Positions 1 through 8,780 of a stretch of 64,000 nucleotides of DNA are shown here, piece after piece. Below the pieces are notes generated by a model. It had not been told where the DNA came from. It made no database searches and saw only the letters and a program-made list of their open reading frames with translations. Source of the DNA: Flagellimonas yonaguniensis. Its GTDB lineage: Bacteria; Bacteroidota; Bacteroidia; Flavobacteriales; Flavobacteriaceae. The stretch spans positions 1-64,000 of the forward strand of contig NZ_JARFVB010000001.1 of NCBI RefSeq assembly GCF_029193885.1, read 5' to 3'. Positions within the stretch are counted from its first letter, which is position 1, and every line of letters begins with the position of its first letter. Both the position numbers and the translations under genes were made by a program.

Positions 1-64
1 TCTTGCCCGACATGAACTGCTCGAGCACCTTCTTTTCAAATTCTGTCTGTTCTTTCTTTGTCAT
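1..64 (-). CDS. IS256-family transposase, N-terminal end only
   Basis: The reverse strand reads from an ATG at 64 into the window edge and gives about 21 residues beginning MTKKEQTEFEKKVLEQFMSG. This matches my memory of the start of Bacteroidota IS256-type (mutator) transposases. DDE transposases of this family cut and rejoin the element ends. Everything after residue 21 lies outside the window, so intactness cannot be judged. The family call rests on a short peptide and is moderate. Confidence 0.55.
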   Translation of the reverse strand, partial: MTKKEQTEFEKKVLEQFMSGK

Positions 65-127
65 GGTACTGTCTGAATAAAATTAATACTTCTAATCTTT
101 TTCAGACAGAGTTCAGTTTACAGTCTC
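65..127 (-). mobile_element. Probable terminal region of the IS256-like element
   Basis: This is the segment upstream of the transposase start. Its outer end on the reverse strand begins GAGACTGTAAACTGAACTC near 127, a plausible terminal inverted repeat. Sequence changes character after it. The partner end and target duplication are outside the window, so the boundary is an estimate. Confidence 0.35.
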
Positions 128-746
128 CTACCCAAGATTCATTTAGTATTAAAAATCAAAATTTAGCGAGCGTAACGCAGTGAAGTGCTGCAAGCGTCCC
201 AAAACTTACCCTTAACTAATACTACTGAGCGAGGTAATTTTATCCATTAATCCGATATACTCTTCTCATCATTTGAGGTAATCCAACGGTCTGTTAGCCT
301 CAATTTTATATTGTTCCAATCTCCATTCCGTTATTTTAAGCTTTAGACTGCTTCCATAGGCCATTTTGTTTTTTCATCAAATTGTGTCAATTTTTTCGTC
401 AAAAATTTCCAGGGCTTACAGGGCTTCCCAAAGGGTTTACTGTAGATTTAGGAAAAGTTTACTGTAGCCCCGATTTTTGTGAAGTATTACAAAATCAGGT
501 CAATCAACTGGTTTTCAACTTGTTGAATACCCGAAAACAACCGTGATGGCGCAATCTGCGCATCACCCTCTTGCTATTCCTTTTTTCACGCAAGCGTGAA
601 CTTTCTTTGGTGTATAGAGTAACAATAAATTCAGTGGTTTTTGTTTATTAGAAGCTGTTGAATGAATTTATCTTCCCGAACACTACAAAAACTCGATAGG
701 AACCAAGCGCAAAAGTCTGGGTAAGATTGGGACTTGCAACACTACG
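128..746. other. Gene-free stretch with short repeats and hairpins
   Basis: No convincing gene is seen. Visible structures are two direct copies of GTTTACTGTAG (435-445 and 457-467, 22 bp apart), two copies of CAGGGCTT (410-417 and 419-426), an imperfect hairpin at 543-563 and a perfect one (TTCACGC-AA-GCGTGAA) at 585-600. Repeats of this sort beside a tyrosine recombinase gene can be integrase arm-binding sites. That role is inferred only. Confidence 0.4.
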
Positions 747-2015
747 TTACCCTTGGTTCGCTTTCTTCTTTAACTCTGATTTGGTTGCTACTTCTAATTT
801 GCTTCTCAAAATCTCCATATCCTCACCAACCTTCCTTTCCAACACCTTTGCATAAATCTGGGTGGTGGTAAGTTTTCGATGTCCCAACATTTTTGAAATG
901 GTTTCTATGGGTACACCATTGGTCAGGGTAACTGTCGTGGCGAACGTATGCCTTGCCATGTGAAATGTAAGATTCTTTTTAATTTTTGCTTCACTTGCAA
1001 TCTCTTTCAAATAGGCGTTCATCTTTTGATTTGATATTCTTGGGAACAGCGTATTATTTATTACTGATCTGGAATCTTGTTTATACCGTTCAATCAAATC
1101 CATAGCTTTTTTTAAAAGTGGTATTTTAACAGGGTTATGGGTTTTCTGCCTTTTAGTGATTATCCAATATTTTTTATCCAACCCCATTATTACGTTATCT
1201 TCGGTCAGAAGCATTAAATCAGTATAGCATATACCGGTATAGCAACTGAATACAAAAAGATCTCTAACAGTTTTTAATCGCTTGGTTTGAAGCTCCAATT
1301 CTTCAATCGCTTGAAGTTCCTCGGAACCTAAATATTCTCTGTTCGTAGGGGTCAACCTTTGTTTAAACTGCCTAAACGGGTCTTTATCTATCCACTCCAG
1401 TCGATAGGCCAGAGAGACCATTTTCCTCAGTCTTTGAATATGCTTCATTACAGCATTGTTACCAATTTGCTTCTGATAGTGATTAGGTTTATGCTTGCGA
1501 AGAAAATTTTCAAAGTCAAGGATAAACTTATAATTCAGTTCATCAAGTCTGATGTCTTCCAATTTTAATTTTGTTTTCAAGAATAAAAAGATATACTTCT
1601 GGCTTGTCAGGTAGAGTCTCGAGGTATTTCCGTGGAGCTTGGGAAACATATTGGAATTATGGTAGGACACTAAGTCCTTCATGGTAAAATGTTGATTCTC
1701 CACTTCCTCATCCAGAAACCTGGCCTTTACACTCTTAGGAGTGATATGTTTACCCTCTATTCGTAATTGTTGGAATGAATGAAACAAACCAGAGTAGAAC
1801 CCATCAAGATATTGGTTGATGGATTTGGCATCAATAGTAGAATTTTTTACCCGCTGCCTTTCGGAGTCCCAGTGATTGATTTGGATTCTCCGCTTTAAAC
1901 TAATGTTCAGTTTTTTACCATTGACAGAAATCCTGGCATAAATAGGGGCTTTTCCATTTTTTGACCTACCGGAATAAAGCCAAAACAGGACGGAAAAAGT
2001 GAAATTTGACCTCAT
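747..2015 (-). CDS. Tyrosine recombinase/integrase (phage-integrase family)
   Basis: Site-specific recombinase of 422 residues, the usual length for Bacteroidota integrative elements. The N-terminal part has the Arm-DNA-binding and SAM-like region (ARISVNGKKLNISLKRRI near residues 27-44). The C-terminal catalytic domain shows the full signature: R in the FSCYTGICYTD region, H-x-x-R-H in HMARHTFATT, GH in MLGHRKL and the nucleophilic Y in TTQIYAK. The gene reads away from tRNA-Arg(CCU), whose 3' end lies about 230 bp upstream, the common layout of a tRNA-integrated element. The element would extend leftward out of the window. No displaced tRNA-Arg 3' copy was found on the left, so the link to this tRNA is inferred. 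Confidence 0.9.
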   Translation of the reverse strand: MRSNFTFSVLFWLYSGRSKNGKAPIYARISVNGKKLNISLKRRIQINHWDSERQRVKNSTIDAKSINQYLDGFYSGLFHSFQQLRIEGKHITPKSVKARFLDEEVENQHFTMKDLVSYHNSNMFPKLHGNTSRLYLTSQKYIFLFLKTKLKLEDIRLDELNYKFILDFENFLRKHKPNHYQKQIGNNAVMKHIQRLRKMVSLAYRLEWIDKDPFRQFKQRLTPTNREYLGSEELQAIEELELQTKRLKTVRDLFVFSCYTGICYTDLMLLTEDNVIMGLDKKYWIITKRQKTHNPVKIPLLKKAMDLIERYKQDSRSVINNTLFPRISNQKMNAYLKEIASEAKIKKNLTFHMARHTFATTVTLTNGVPIETISKMLGHRKLTTTQIYAKVLERKVGEDMEILRSKLEVATKSELKKKANQG

Positions 2016-2213
2016 AGTTGTCTTCTTTTTGTTAAACGTTGACGAAGACGAAAGTCAAATCAAATCGAGTGTTCCAACTAAATTACTGAATTTTAATTAC
2101 TTAAATTAAAACAGCAACTTGAAAAATGTTGACGATTTGTGAACTCTAAAAGCCGAAATCAAAGGAATTCAATTAAAATCAAAAAATATTAAATATCTGG
2201 TTTTCATTTATTT

Positions 2214-2232
2214 AATGATTCTTTGAATCATT
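2214..2232. repeat. Perfect 8-bp-arm hairpin beside tRNA-Arg
   Basis: AATGATTC-TTT-GAATCATT lies 14 bp beyond the tRNA-Arg 3' end, between the tRNA and the integrase. It may be a weak tRNA terminator, although no T-run follows on the reverse strand, or part of the attachment region. The structure is certain and the role is not. Confidence 0.4.
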
Positions 2233-2246
2233 CAGAAGTCAAAAAG

Positions 2247-2318
2247 TAGCCCCGGCAAGAATCGAACTTGCATCTAAAGTTTAGGAAACTTCTATTCTAT
2301 CCATTGAACTACGGGGCC
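2247..2318 (-). tRNA. tRNA-Arg (anticodon CCU)
   Basis: Cloverleaf on the reverse strand: acceptor GGCCCCG pairs with CGGGGCU (one G-U), the anticodon stem GAAGU/ACUUU encloses loop UUCCUAA (anticodon CCU), and the T arm is GCAAG-UUCGAUU-CUUGC. CCA is not encoded, as is usual in Bacteroidota. A recombinase gene starts about 230 bp past its 3' end, so it is a likely integration target. Confidence 0.93.
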
Positions 2319-2420
2319 ATACCATAAAATGGATTGCAAAAATAGCGTTTTTGATGAACTTTTCGCTAAACCGACAATCAATTTAAAATGATTTAATAAG
2401 CGACAGCAAAGAGTCTAATC

Positions 2421-2825
2421 TTACGCCCGTTTTCTTTCTTCTTCCTGAAGTATTTTCTCCAAATAGGAACGCGATAATGGCTTATCCACATAGCCAGAGA
2501 TCATACCGTTTTTTTTGGCTATTGCTCTATCCGAAGCATTGGTAAAGGCTGAAAGCACATATACACTGGGAAGTTCGTGTCCCTTGAACAAATTCTTTAG
2601 ATTTTCCAAAAAATCCCAGCCGTTCATTCCATCCATAACAAGGTCCAAAAAGATGATATCGGGCAACCTATCCTGTTCTTCAATGGAACTAAAGCAAGCC
2701 TGTATCCCCTCTTCTCCACTGGAACAGGTCACAATGTCAAAATTACCGTGGGATTGCTGTATGCAGTACCGAGTCGCGAATTGCGACACCAAATCATCGT
2801 CTATGATGAACGTAATTAACTTCAT
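2421..2825 (-). CDS. Single-domain response regulator (CheY-like)
   Basis: A 134-residue receiver domain with no output domain. The acidic cluster DDD lies near residues 9-11, the phosphoacceptor Asp is in FLDLVMDG near residue 61, the switch Ser is in VLSAF and the conserved Lys is in VDKPLS. Such proteins relay phosphate from hybrid kinases or act by protein contact. No kinase is adjacent. It lies between tRNA-Arg and the end of the sulfur operon in the same direction, with about 100 bp between it and that operon's last gene, so it may have its own promoter. The target is unknown. Confidence 0.88.
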   Translation of the reverse strand: MKLITFIIDDDLVSQFATRYCIQQSHGNFDIVTCSSGEEGIQACFSSIEEQDRLPDIIFLDLVMDGMNGWDFLENLKNLFKGHELPSVYVLSAFTNASDRAIAKKNGMISGYVDKPLSRSYLEKILQEEERKRA

Positions 2826-2924
2826 GTAGGGACTATTGTAAATTTGGGACGACCAAAGCTATGTGCTAGTTTGCTATGAACCATTCATTTTCGTTGTTTG
2901 GCCCAAAATACCGTTGAGTCAACC

Positions 2925-3338
2925 TTAATGGGGCAATTTGCCCCTAACGACACCATAAACAAAAGCACCCAATACCGCACCTAGCAGTACAATAAAAATG
3001 GGCCAATAACCCGCACCTACCAATATATAGATGGGTCCTGGGCAAGCTCCTGCCAAAGCCCAGCCCAGTCCAAATAGGGTTCCGCCCAGAATATATCGGG
3101 CAAACGTCTTTTCCTTATCGGGTATACTGATGGTTTCTCCCGAAAATGATTTTATCTTGGATTTCTTGATCCAAAAAACAAGTACAACCCCCAAGGCCAA
3201 AGCAGAACCAATGATACCATACATATGGAATGAATCGAACTGGAACATTTCATAGATCCTGAACCACGAAGCTGCTTCGGACTTATAAAGCACAATCCCC
3301 AAAAATGTTCCCAATATGATGTACACTATATTCTTCAT
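2925..3338 (-). CDS. YeeE/YedE-type sulfur transporter, second half (DUF6691-like)
   Basis: A 137-residue membrane protein starting MKNIVYIILGTF. A longer upstream reading would run far into the preceding gene, so the start at 3338 is preferred, giving a 4-bp stop/start overlap with that gene. It has about four hydrophobic segments. The motif GWALAGACPGP, with its Cys near residue 98, is the conserved cysteine-bearing loop of YeeE/YedE (TsuA-type) thiosulfate/sulfur transporters. Bacteroidota often split the transporter into two adjacent half-length proteins like this pair. It is the last gene of the operon that begins with the TolC-family gene. The substrate (thiosulfate or another sulfur species) is inferred. 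Confidence 0.85.
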   Translation of the reverse strand: MKNIVYIILGTFLGIVLYKSEAASWFRIYEMFQFDSFHMYGIIGSALALGVVLVFWIKKSKIKSFSGETISIPDKEKTFARYILGGTLFGLGWALAGACPGPIYILVGAGYWPIFIVLLGAVLGAFVYGVVRGKLPH

Positions 3339-3913
3339 ACCGTAAAAATTAAAGGAAACAATAAGTGGACCATGATCAATCCGCCGATAAAAAACCCGAT
3401 GACCGCGATCAAGGAAGGTCGCTGTAGGTTGCTCAAACCGGAAATGGCGTGTCCAGAGGTACATCCCCCAGCATAGCGGGTTCCAAAGCCCACCAAAAAA
3501 CCAGCTATCAAAAGTATTATCCAAACTTTGGGATTCGAAAGTGACTCCATACTGAAAAGTTCCGAGGGCAAGTAGGCAGTTCCAGCACTATCAAAACCGA
3601 GGTCTTGGAGCTTGGTCACTGTTGTATCCGATATATCCACAGCTGGGTTGGGAGAAAGCCAATGTGCCCCAAAAAAACCCCCAATGACAGAACCCAGTAC
3701 TACCAAAAGGTTCCATCGTTTGGATTTCACATCAACTTTGAAATAATCCGTGAACTTTCCTGCACCACCGATGGAGCAAAAAGTCTCCAAGTTGGAGGAC
3801 ATTCCAAAACGTTTGCCCATAAGAATGAGCAGTGCCATAATAATGGCAATAAGAGGGCCCGACACATACCAAGGCCAAGGTTGATAAAGCATTTTCGTGA
3901 GGTTTTTGGGCAA
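3335..3913 (-). CDS. YeeE/YedE family sulfur transporter, first half
   Basis: A 192-residue inner-membrane protein with about five hydrophobic segments. The loop RYAGGCTSGHAISG carries the conserved Cys of the YeeE/YedE family, which in E. coli YeeE relays thiosulfate across the membrane. It overlaps the second half-transporter by 4 bp and follows a DUF2892 gene by about 40 bp. The neighbouring sulfide oxidation and rhodanese genes support a sulfur substrate. It could also take up or export a partially oxidised sulfur compound. Confidence 0.88.
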   Translation of the reverse strand: MPKNLTKMLYQPWPWYVSGPLIAIIMALLILMGKRFGMSSNLETFCSIGGAGKFTDYFKVDVKSKRWNLLVVLGSVIGGFFGAHWLSPNPAVDISDTTVTKLQDLGFDSAGTAYLPSELFSMESLSNPKVWIILLIAGFLVGFGTRYAGGCTSGHAISGLSNLQRPSLIAVIGFFIGGLIMVHLLFPLIFTV

Positions 3914-3952
3914 AGGTCACGAAAATGCCTCAAATAACAAACTTATGGGATG

Positions 3953-4156
3953 CTAGCAACAGTTATCATCCGAGTCAGAAACCCCGAATTTCTTCAAGAT
4001 GTCTTCCAATAAACACCATTTGGTCAATGATGATTGTAGCAAGTTGGCCCCGACGAATGCGGTAAACCAAAGCCAGTTGATGTTCACATAAATGGCCAAG
4101 GCCAAACTGATCAGGATAAATGTTCCTGCAACTCCTCTTACAATTCTATTCTTCAT
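3953..4156 (-). CDS. DUF2892 family membrane protein (YgaP-like inner-membrane part)
   Basis: A 67-residue protein starting MKNRIVRGVAG, with two transmembrane segments and a C-terminal Cys-rich tail (DDNCC). DUF2892 is the membrane domain found fused to rhodanese in YgaP and is common as a free-standing gene in sulfur-oxidation clusters. The start at 4156 gives a 10-bp spacing to the preceding gene. A second DUF2892 gene lies at 16161-16367. Confidence 0.8.
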   Translation of the reverse strand: MKNRIVRGVAGTFILISLALAIYVNINWLWFTAFVGANLLQSSLTKWCLLEDILKKFGVSDSDDNCC

Positions 4157-4166
4157 TCCAATTTTT

Positions 4167-4472
4167 TTAAACGGTTCTATCAATGGGTATTTCCACTGCC
4201 CTGATCGGGTTGGTGGTTTCGCTCTCCTCATTGAACTGCTTCAATAGTTTGAACAACTCCGTCACTTTTTCTTCTTCAGTAAAGGAAAAGAACATATTGG
4301 ATGCCGCCCCTCCTTTTTCACTTGGGAACCAACTACTGGTGTACATCAGTGGTGCTGCACTTTTGTACCCGTCAATATCGGACCCACTAAAACTTTCCAC
4401 ACCTGCCTTCTTAAAGAGTTTGAAAACCTCGTTTTTATATTCCTCCACAGTGGTAACAATGATCATTTTCAT
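4167..4472 (-). CDS. Small soluble protein of unknown function, possibly PII-like
   Basis: A 101-residue protein beginning MKMIIVTTVEEYK; a start two codons later is equally possible. It is predicted as alternating beta and alpha segments of about the size of a ferredoxin-like or PII/CutA-like domain, but I see no diagnostic motif. Its start directly abuts the stop of the RND permease, so it is probably translated with it. A role as regulator or accessory of the RND or sulfur transporter is a guess. Confidence 0.6.
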   Translation of the reverse strand: MKMIIVTTVEEYKNEVFKLFKKAGVESFSGSDIDGYKSAAPLMYTSSWFPSEKGGAASNMFFSFTEEEKVTELFKLLKQFNEESETTNPIRAVEIPIDRTV

Positions 4473-4473
4473 G

Positions 4474-7400
4474 TTAGTTGTAATTTTTACGTTCAATCAT
4501 ATAATAAACCAATGGCACAACCAAGAGTGTCAATACGGTAGACACTATGGTTCCTCCCATAAGTGATATGGCCAATCCCTGAAAAATAGGGTCGAACAAA
4601 ATCACAAAAGCTCCAATGACCACGGTTCCAGCGGTCAATAAAATAGGGGTTGTACGCACGGCTCCTGCTTCTATAACAGCTTGCTTTAATGGAACATCTT
4701 CTTTGAGCCTTAAGTTGACGAAGTCGATAAGCAATACCGAGTTCCGTACCATAATACCTGCCAAGGCTATCATACCGATAAATGAAGTTGCGGTAAAAAA
4801 CGCACCAAACAACCAATGCCCCAACACAATCCCGATCAATGACAATGGTATGGCCACCATCATTACCATTGGTGCCTTAAAGTTTTGGAACCAACCTACG
4901 ATGAGCATATATATGATCACGATCACACCCATAAAGGCAATTCCCAAATCACGGAATACCTCCAAGGTAATTTGCCATTCCCCATCCCATTTTACGGTAT
5001 AGTCATCTTCAAATTGAGGCTGTTCCATATAGAGTTCATTGATGGAATAGCCTTTGGGCAACTCCAATTGATTCAACTTGTCCGTCATGCCCAAAATGGC
5101 ATACACGGGACTTTCCAGTTCCCCGGCCATATCGGACATCACATATACTACTCGCTTCTGGTTTTTCCTATAGATGCTCTTTGCCTTGGTTCCTTCCTTT
5201 ACTTGAACCAAATCACCCACGGAGACCATATTCCCCTGTTGGGATGCTATCTTCAATTGTTTGATTTCATCCAAGCTGGATTTATCCTTTTCACTTACGG
5301 ACAAAACAATTCCGACTTGATCAAAAGCATCTTCCCGGTAAATGTGCGATACAGGCTGTTCACGGAAAGACATGGCCATTACCTGAACTATTTGTTGAGG
5401 AGTAACCCCGTAAAGCATCGCCTTTTCCTTGTCTATCACAAAATCGTACTCCACCTGATCGTCCTCGACCATCCAATCCACATCCACCACATCGGTAGTG
5501 TTGTTCAAGATGCCCTTCACCTTATCGGCCAAGGCAATCTGCTTGTCATAATCTGGTCCATATACCTCAGCCACAATAGTAGAGAGTACAGGAGGTCCTG
5601 GTGGCACCTCAACAATCTTGATGTTCGCATGGTACTTTTTGCCCAATTCTTGGATTTTTGGCCTGAGCAATTTGGCAATATCATGACTTTGTTCACTTCT
5701 GTCGTGCTTGTCCACCAGATTGACCTGGATATCGGCCATATTGCTTCCCCCGCGTAGGTCGTAGTGCCTTACCAAACCATTGAAGGTTATCGGTGCGGAG
5801 GTACCCACATAACTCTGATAGTTGACCACTTCGGGTCGTGTGGAGAGATACGCCCCAATTTCTTTGGTCACCGCTGATGTCCTTTCCAAAGTAGTGCCCT
5901 CAGGAAGATCTATGACCACCTGGAACTCGTTCTTGTTATCAAAAGGCAACATTTTTACCGCTACGGATTTCGTAAAGAACATGGCTACAGAGGCAATCAG
6001 CAAGAAAAAAGTAATCCCCAAGAACATCCATCTTTTTTTCTTGCTATCTATTAAAGGTTGTTCGAACCTTGCATAAGCTTTGTAAATAAAAGTATCCTTT
6101 ACTTCGATAGCCTCTTTTTCCTTTTTCTTCTTTTTGTCCTTCTCTCTTAGGAAGATGTAGCCCAAATACGGGGTTATGGTCAAAGCCACGAACAATGATA
6201 GCAACATCGCGATGGATGCCCCAATGGGCATGGGCGACATATAGGGGCCCATCAAACCAGATACAAAGGCCATTGGCAAAACAGAAGCAATTACCGTGAA
6301 TGTTGCCAAAATGGTCGGGTTACCTACCTCATTGATGGCGTAGATAGCAGCATCCTTGAACGGCAAGCGTTTCATTTTAAAGTGACGGTGCATGTTCTCC
6401 GCTATAATGATGGAATCGTCCACCACAATACCCGTTACAAACACCAAGGCAAACAAGGTAATTCTGTTCAAGGTATAATCCAGCATATAATAGCTGAGCA
6501 AGGTCAATGCAAAGGTAATGGGCACTGAAAGGAATACCACAAGTCCACCTCGCCATCCCATGGCCAACATGACCACAAAGGTCACTGCGATAATGGCACC
6601 AATCAAGTGCATCAACAACTCGGATACTTTTTGGGATGCAGTTTCCCCATAATTTCGGGTCACTTCGACCTTAACTTCATCTGGAATCAAGGTAGTTTTT
6701 AAGTGATCCACCTTTTCCAACACCACATCGGCAATCTTCATGGCATCGGCACCTTTACGCTTGGCAATGGAAATGGTTACCGCTGGGTATTCCGATCTGT
6801 ATTCCGTTGCTTTTTCGCTTGCAGCACCGAATCCGAGGGAAACATAGTTTTTGGGCAATTCTGGGCCATCCAAAATGGTGGCCACTTGCTTTAAGTAGAT
6901 AGGCTGACCTTGTTTGGTTCCCACAATCAGATTTTCCAGATCTTCCTGTGTTTTCAAGAAGTTTCCTGTACTGATATGAAACTCGGTGTCGTTGGAAAGG
7001 AAATTGCCGGCATCCATCTGCTGGTTGTTGGCCTGAATCATTTGAGCAACTGCCAACACATCCATCCCAGACTCCGCCATTTTATCCTTGTCCACCACCA
7101 CACGAAGTTGGGGACTGCGCCCTCCTATCTTCTTGGTAATGGACACCCCGTTGACTTTTTCTATCTCGTTGATAAGCTCTCCGGAAATCTGTCTCAACTG
7201 GAAGTCATCATACTCATCACTCCAAAGTGTCAAGGCGAGCATGGGAACATCATCTATGGCACGGGTTTTTACCAATGGCATGGTTACCCCTTCGGGCATT
7301 TGGTCCATGTGCTTGTTGATCTCATCGTACAAACGCACTAAAGACCTTTCGATATCCTCTCCTACGTAGAACTGTACAATGGCCATCCCTTGCTCTTGCA

Positions 7401-7668
7401 TGGAGGTGGTGTACACGTATTCCACACCTTTGATATTGGATATGATTTTTTCCAGTGGTTTTGTGATCCTGGATTCCACCTCAGTTGGGCTGGCTCCGGG
7501 ATATCCCACAAATATGTCCGCCATGGGCACATCTATCTGTGGCTCCTCTTCCCTTGGAATAAGGAAGGAACTGTACACCCCAATGACCATGAACACGATC
7601 ATTAGGAGCACCGTTAATTTGGAGCTGATAAACCCTTTGGCTATTTTTCCTGCAAGTCCGTCTTTCAT
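4474..7668 (-). CDS. RND-family efflux permease (AcrB/CusA-like inner-membrane pump)
   Basis: A 1064-residue proton-driven pump of full family length. The first membrane helix is at residues 15-35. Large periplasmic loops follow at about 36-340 and 560-870, with helix clusters near 345-515 and 880-1055. The helix-4 region FVTGIVVDDSIIIAENM carries the paired acidic residues of the proton relay. It forms a tripartite system with the adaptor and TolC genes just upstream (spacings of 7 and 16 bp). Unusually, the same operon continues into sulfur transporter genes, so the export substrate may be sulfur-related. Heavy-metal or drug export cannot be excluded. Confidence 0.93.
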   Translation of the reverse strand: MKDGLAGKIAKGFISSKLTVLLMIVFMVIGVYSSFLIPREEEPQIDVPMADIFVGYPGASPTEVESRITKPLEKIISNIKGVEYVYTTSMQEQGMAIVQFYVGEDIERSLVRLYDEINKHMDQMPEGVTMPLVKTRAIDDVPMLALTLWSDEYDDFQLRQISGELINEIEKVNGVSITKKIGGRSPQLRVVVDKDKMAESGMDVLAVAQMIQANNQQMDAGNFLSNDTEFHISTGNFLKTQEDLENLIVGTKQGQPIYLKQVATILDGPELPKNYVSLGFGAASEKATEYRSEYPAVTISIAKRKGADAMKIADVVLEKVDHLKTTLIPDEVKVEVTRNYGETASQKVSELLMHLIGAIIAVTFVVMLAMGWRGGLVVFLSVPITFALTLLSYYMLDYTLNRITLFALVFVTGIVVDDSIIIAENMHRHFKMKRLPFKDAAIYAINEVGNPTILATFTVIASVLPMAFVSGLMGPYMSPMPIGASIAMLLSLFVALTITPYLGYIFLREKDKKKKKEKEAIEVKDTFIYKAYARFEQPLIDSKKKRWMFLGITFFLLIASVAMFFTKSVAVKMLPFDNKNEFQVVIDLPEGTTLERTSAVTKEIGAYLSTRPEVVNYQSYVGTSAPITFNGLVRHYDLRGGSNMADIQVNLVDKHDRSEQSHDIAKLLRPKIQELGKKYHANIKIVEVPPGPPVLSTIVAEVYGPDYDKQIALADKVKGILNNTTDVVDVDWMVEDDQVEYDFVIDKEKAMLYGVTPQQIVQVMAMSFREQPVSHIYREDAFDQVGIVLSVSEKDKSSLDEIKQLKIASQQGNMVSVGDLVQVKEGTKAKSIYRKNQKRVVYVMSDMAGELESPVYAILGMTDKLNQLELPKGYSINELYMEQPQFEDDYTVKWDGEWQITLEVFRDLGIAFMGVIVIIYMLIVGWFQNFKAPMVMMVAIPLSLIGIVLGHWLFGAFFTATSFIGMIALAGIMVRNSVLLIDFVNLRLKEDVPLKQAVIEAGAVRTTPILLTAGTVVIGAFVILFDPIFQGLAISLMGGTIVSTVLTLLVVPLVYYMIERKNYN

Positions 7669-7684
7669 TGTTAGCTTTTTTGGG

Positions 7685-8773
7685 TTATTGAATGCTTACT
7701 TTGGCTCCATTGTATAACTTTCCTTCGGCCGACACGATATATTGATCTCCCTTGGACAAGCCAGACAATACTTCGACTTCATTTCCGTAATTCTCGCCCA
7801 AACGCAACCAGCGTAGCAAAGCCACATTATCCTGGCCCAAAGTATACACACCCGCTAACTGGCCTTTATGCACCAAGGCTTCGGACGGAACGGTAACAAC
7901 TGTTTTACCGTCGCTCTCGCTTTCCGCCTCGAGCCTAACGGTGGCATACATACCTGACAAAATCTTGGCCTCTGTTTTATCCAATAATACCTTCATCACA
8001 TATTGTCCGCCCGTATTTTGTGCAGATGCACTCAACTCGGACACTTTTCCCGTAATCGTGGTATCCAATGCTTTTACCAAAATATGGGCTTTGGTCCCCA
8101 CTTCGATGGCCGAAATGTTGTTCTCCGCCACTTTGGCCTCTACTTCAAATCCACCAGGGGATTCCACAGATACCAACGGAACACCAGGGTTGGCCATATC
8201 TCCCTCATCGATGTACGTATTGGTAACCACTCCACTGAAAGGTGCCCTTATATTGGCGTAAGCAAACTGGGAGTTCACTTCGTTCTTCATTTGGTTTGCG
8301 GCTTCCAATCTGGCCTTGGCCATTTCGTAGCGCGCGGTCATGTCATCCAATTCTTTTTGTGAGGCACTGTTTTCATTGAAAAGGTTTTGGAACCTTTCAT
8401 AATCTTTCTTGGCGTTGTTGAAGGCAACCGTGGCCTCGGTAATGGATGCTTCCACTTGTGCTTTTTTGGCACGCAGATCCACATTGTTGATAGAAATCAA
8501 TAAATCTCCCTTGCTTACTTTCTGACCTATTTTTACGGGAAGTGATTCCACGTGACCCATCATTCGGGTGCTCAAGGTGGCACTGTTCACAGCTTTAATC
8601 TGACCACTTCCTGCCAAAATGGTGGAACTATCGCCCATGTCCACATCGGCAACGGTTACCGGAACAGCTTCCGTATTGTCCACAGTTTGTTTTTCGTCAC
8701 TTCCACAGCCCATCAGGAAGAATCCCAAGGATGCGGTCAGAATGAAACTTTTATATATCGTAGTGTCTTTCAT
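7685..8773 (-). CDS. RND efflux periplasmic adaptor (membrane fusion protein)
   Basis: A 362-residue lipoprotein. The signal ends LMGC, so the mature protein is probably lipid-anchored at Cys23. The order is barrel-sandwich/lipoyl half-motif (GQKVSKGDLLISINN), an alpha-helical coiled coil at about residues 90-160, the second lipoyl half, a beta-barrel and a membrane-proximal domain. It bridges the inner-membrane RND pump and the TolC channel. It lies between them, 7 bp after the TolC-family gene and 16 bp before the pump. Confidence 0.92.
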   Translation of the reverse strand: MKDTTIYKSFILTASLGFFLMGCGSDEKQTVDNTEAVPVTVADVDMGDSSTILAGSGQIKAVNSATLSTRMMGHVESLPVKIGQKVSKGDLLISINNVDLRAKKAQVEASITEATVAFNNAKKDYERFQNLFNENSASQKELDDMTARYEMAKARLEAANQMKNEVNSQFAYANIRAPFSGVVTNTYIDEGDMANPGVPLVSVESPGGFEVEAKVAENNISAIEVGTKAHILVKALDTTITGKVSELSASAQNTGGQYVMKVLLDKTEAKILSGMYATVRLEAESESDGKTVVTVPSEALVHKGQLAGVYTLGQDNVALLRWLRLGENYGNEVEVLSGLSKGDQYIVSAEGKLYNGAKVSIQ

Positions 8774-8780
8774 CTTGCAA

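Noticed and set aside
128..746. Displaced tRNA-Arg 3' copy marking the other end of the left element
   Set aside because: No stretch matches the T arm or acceptor end of the tRNA-Arg at 2247-2318.
4885..5757. Long forward reading frame (290 codons) inside the RND gene
   Set aside because: Antisense to a well-supported RND permease; low-complexity His/Ile-rich product with no domain pattern.
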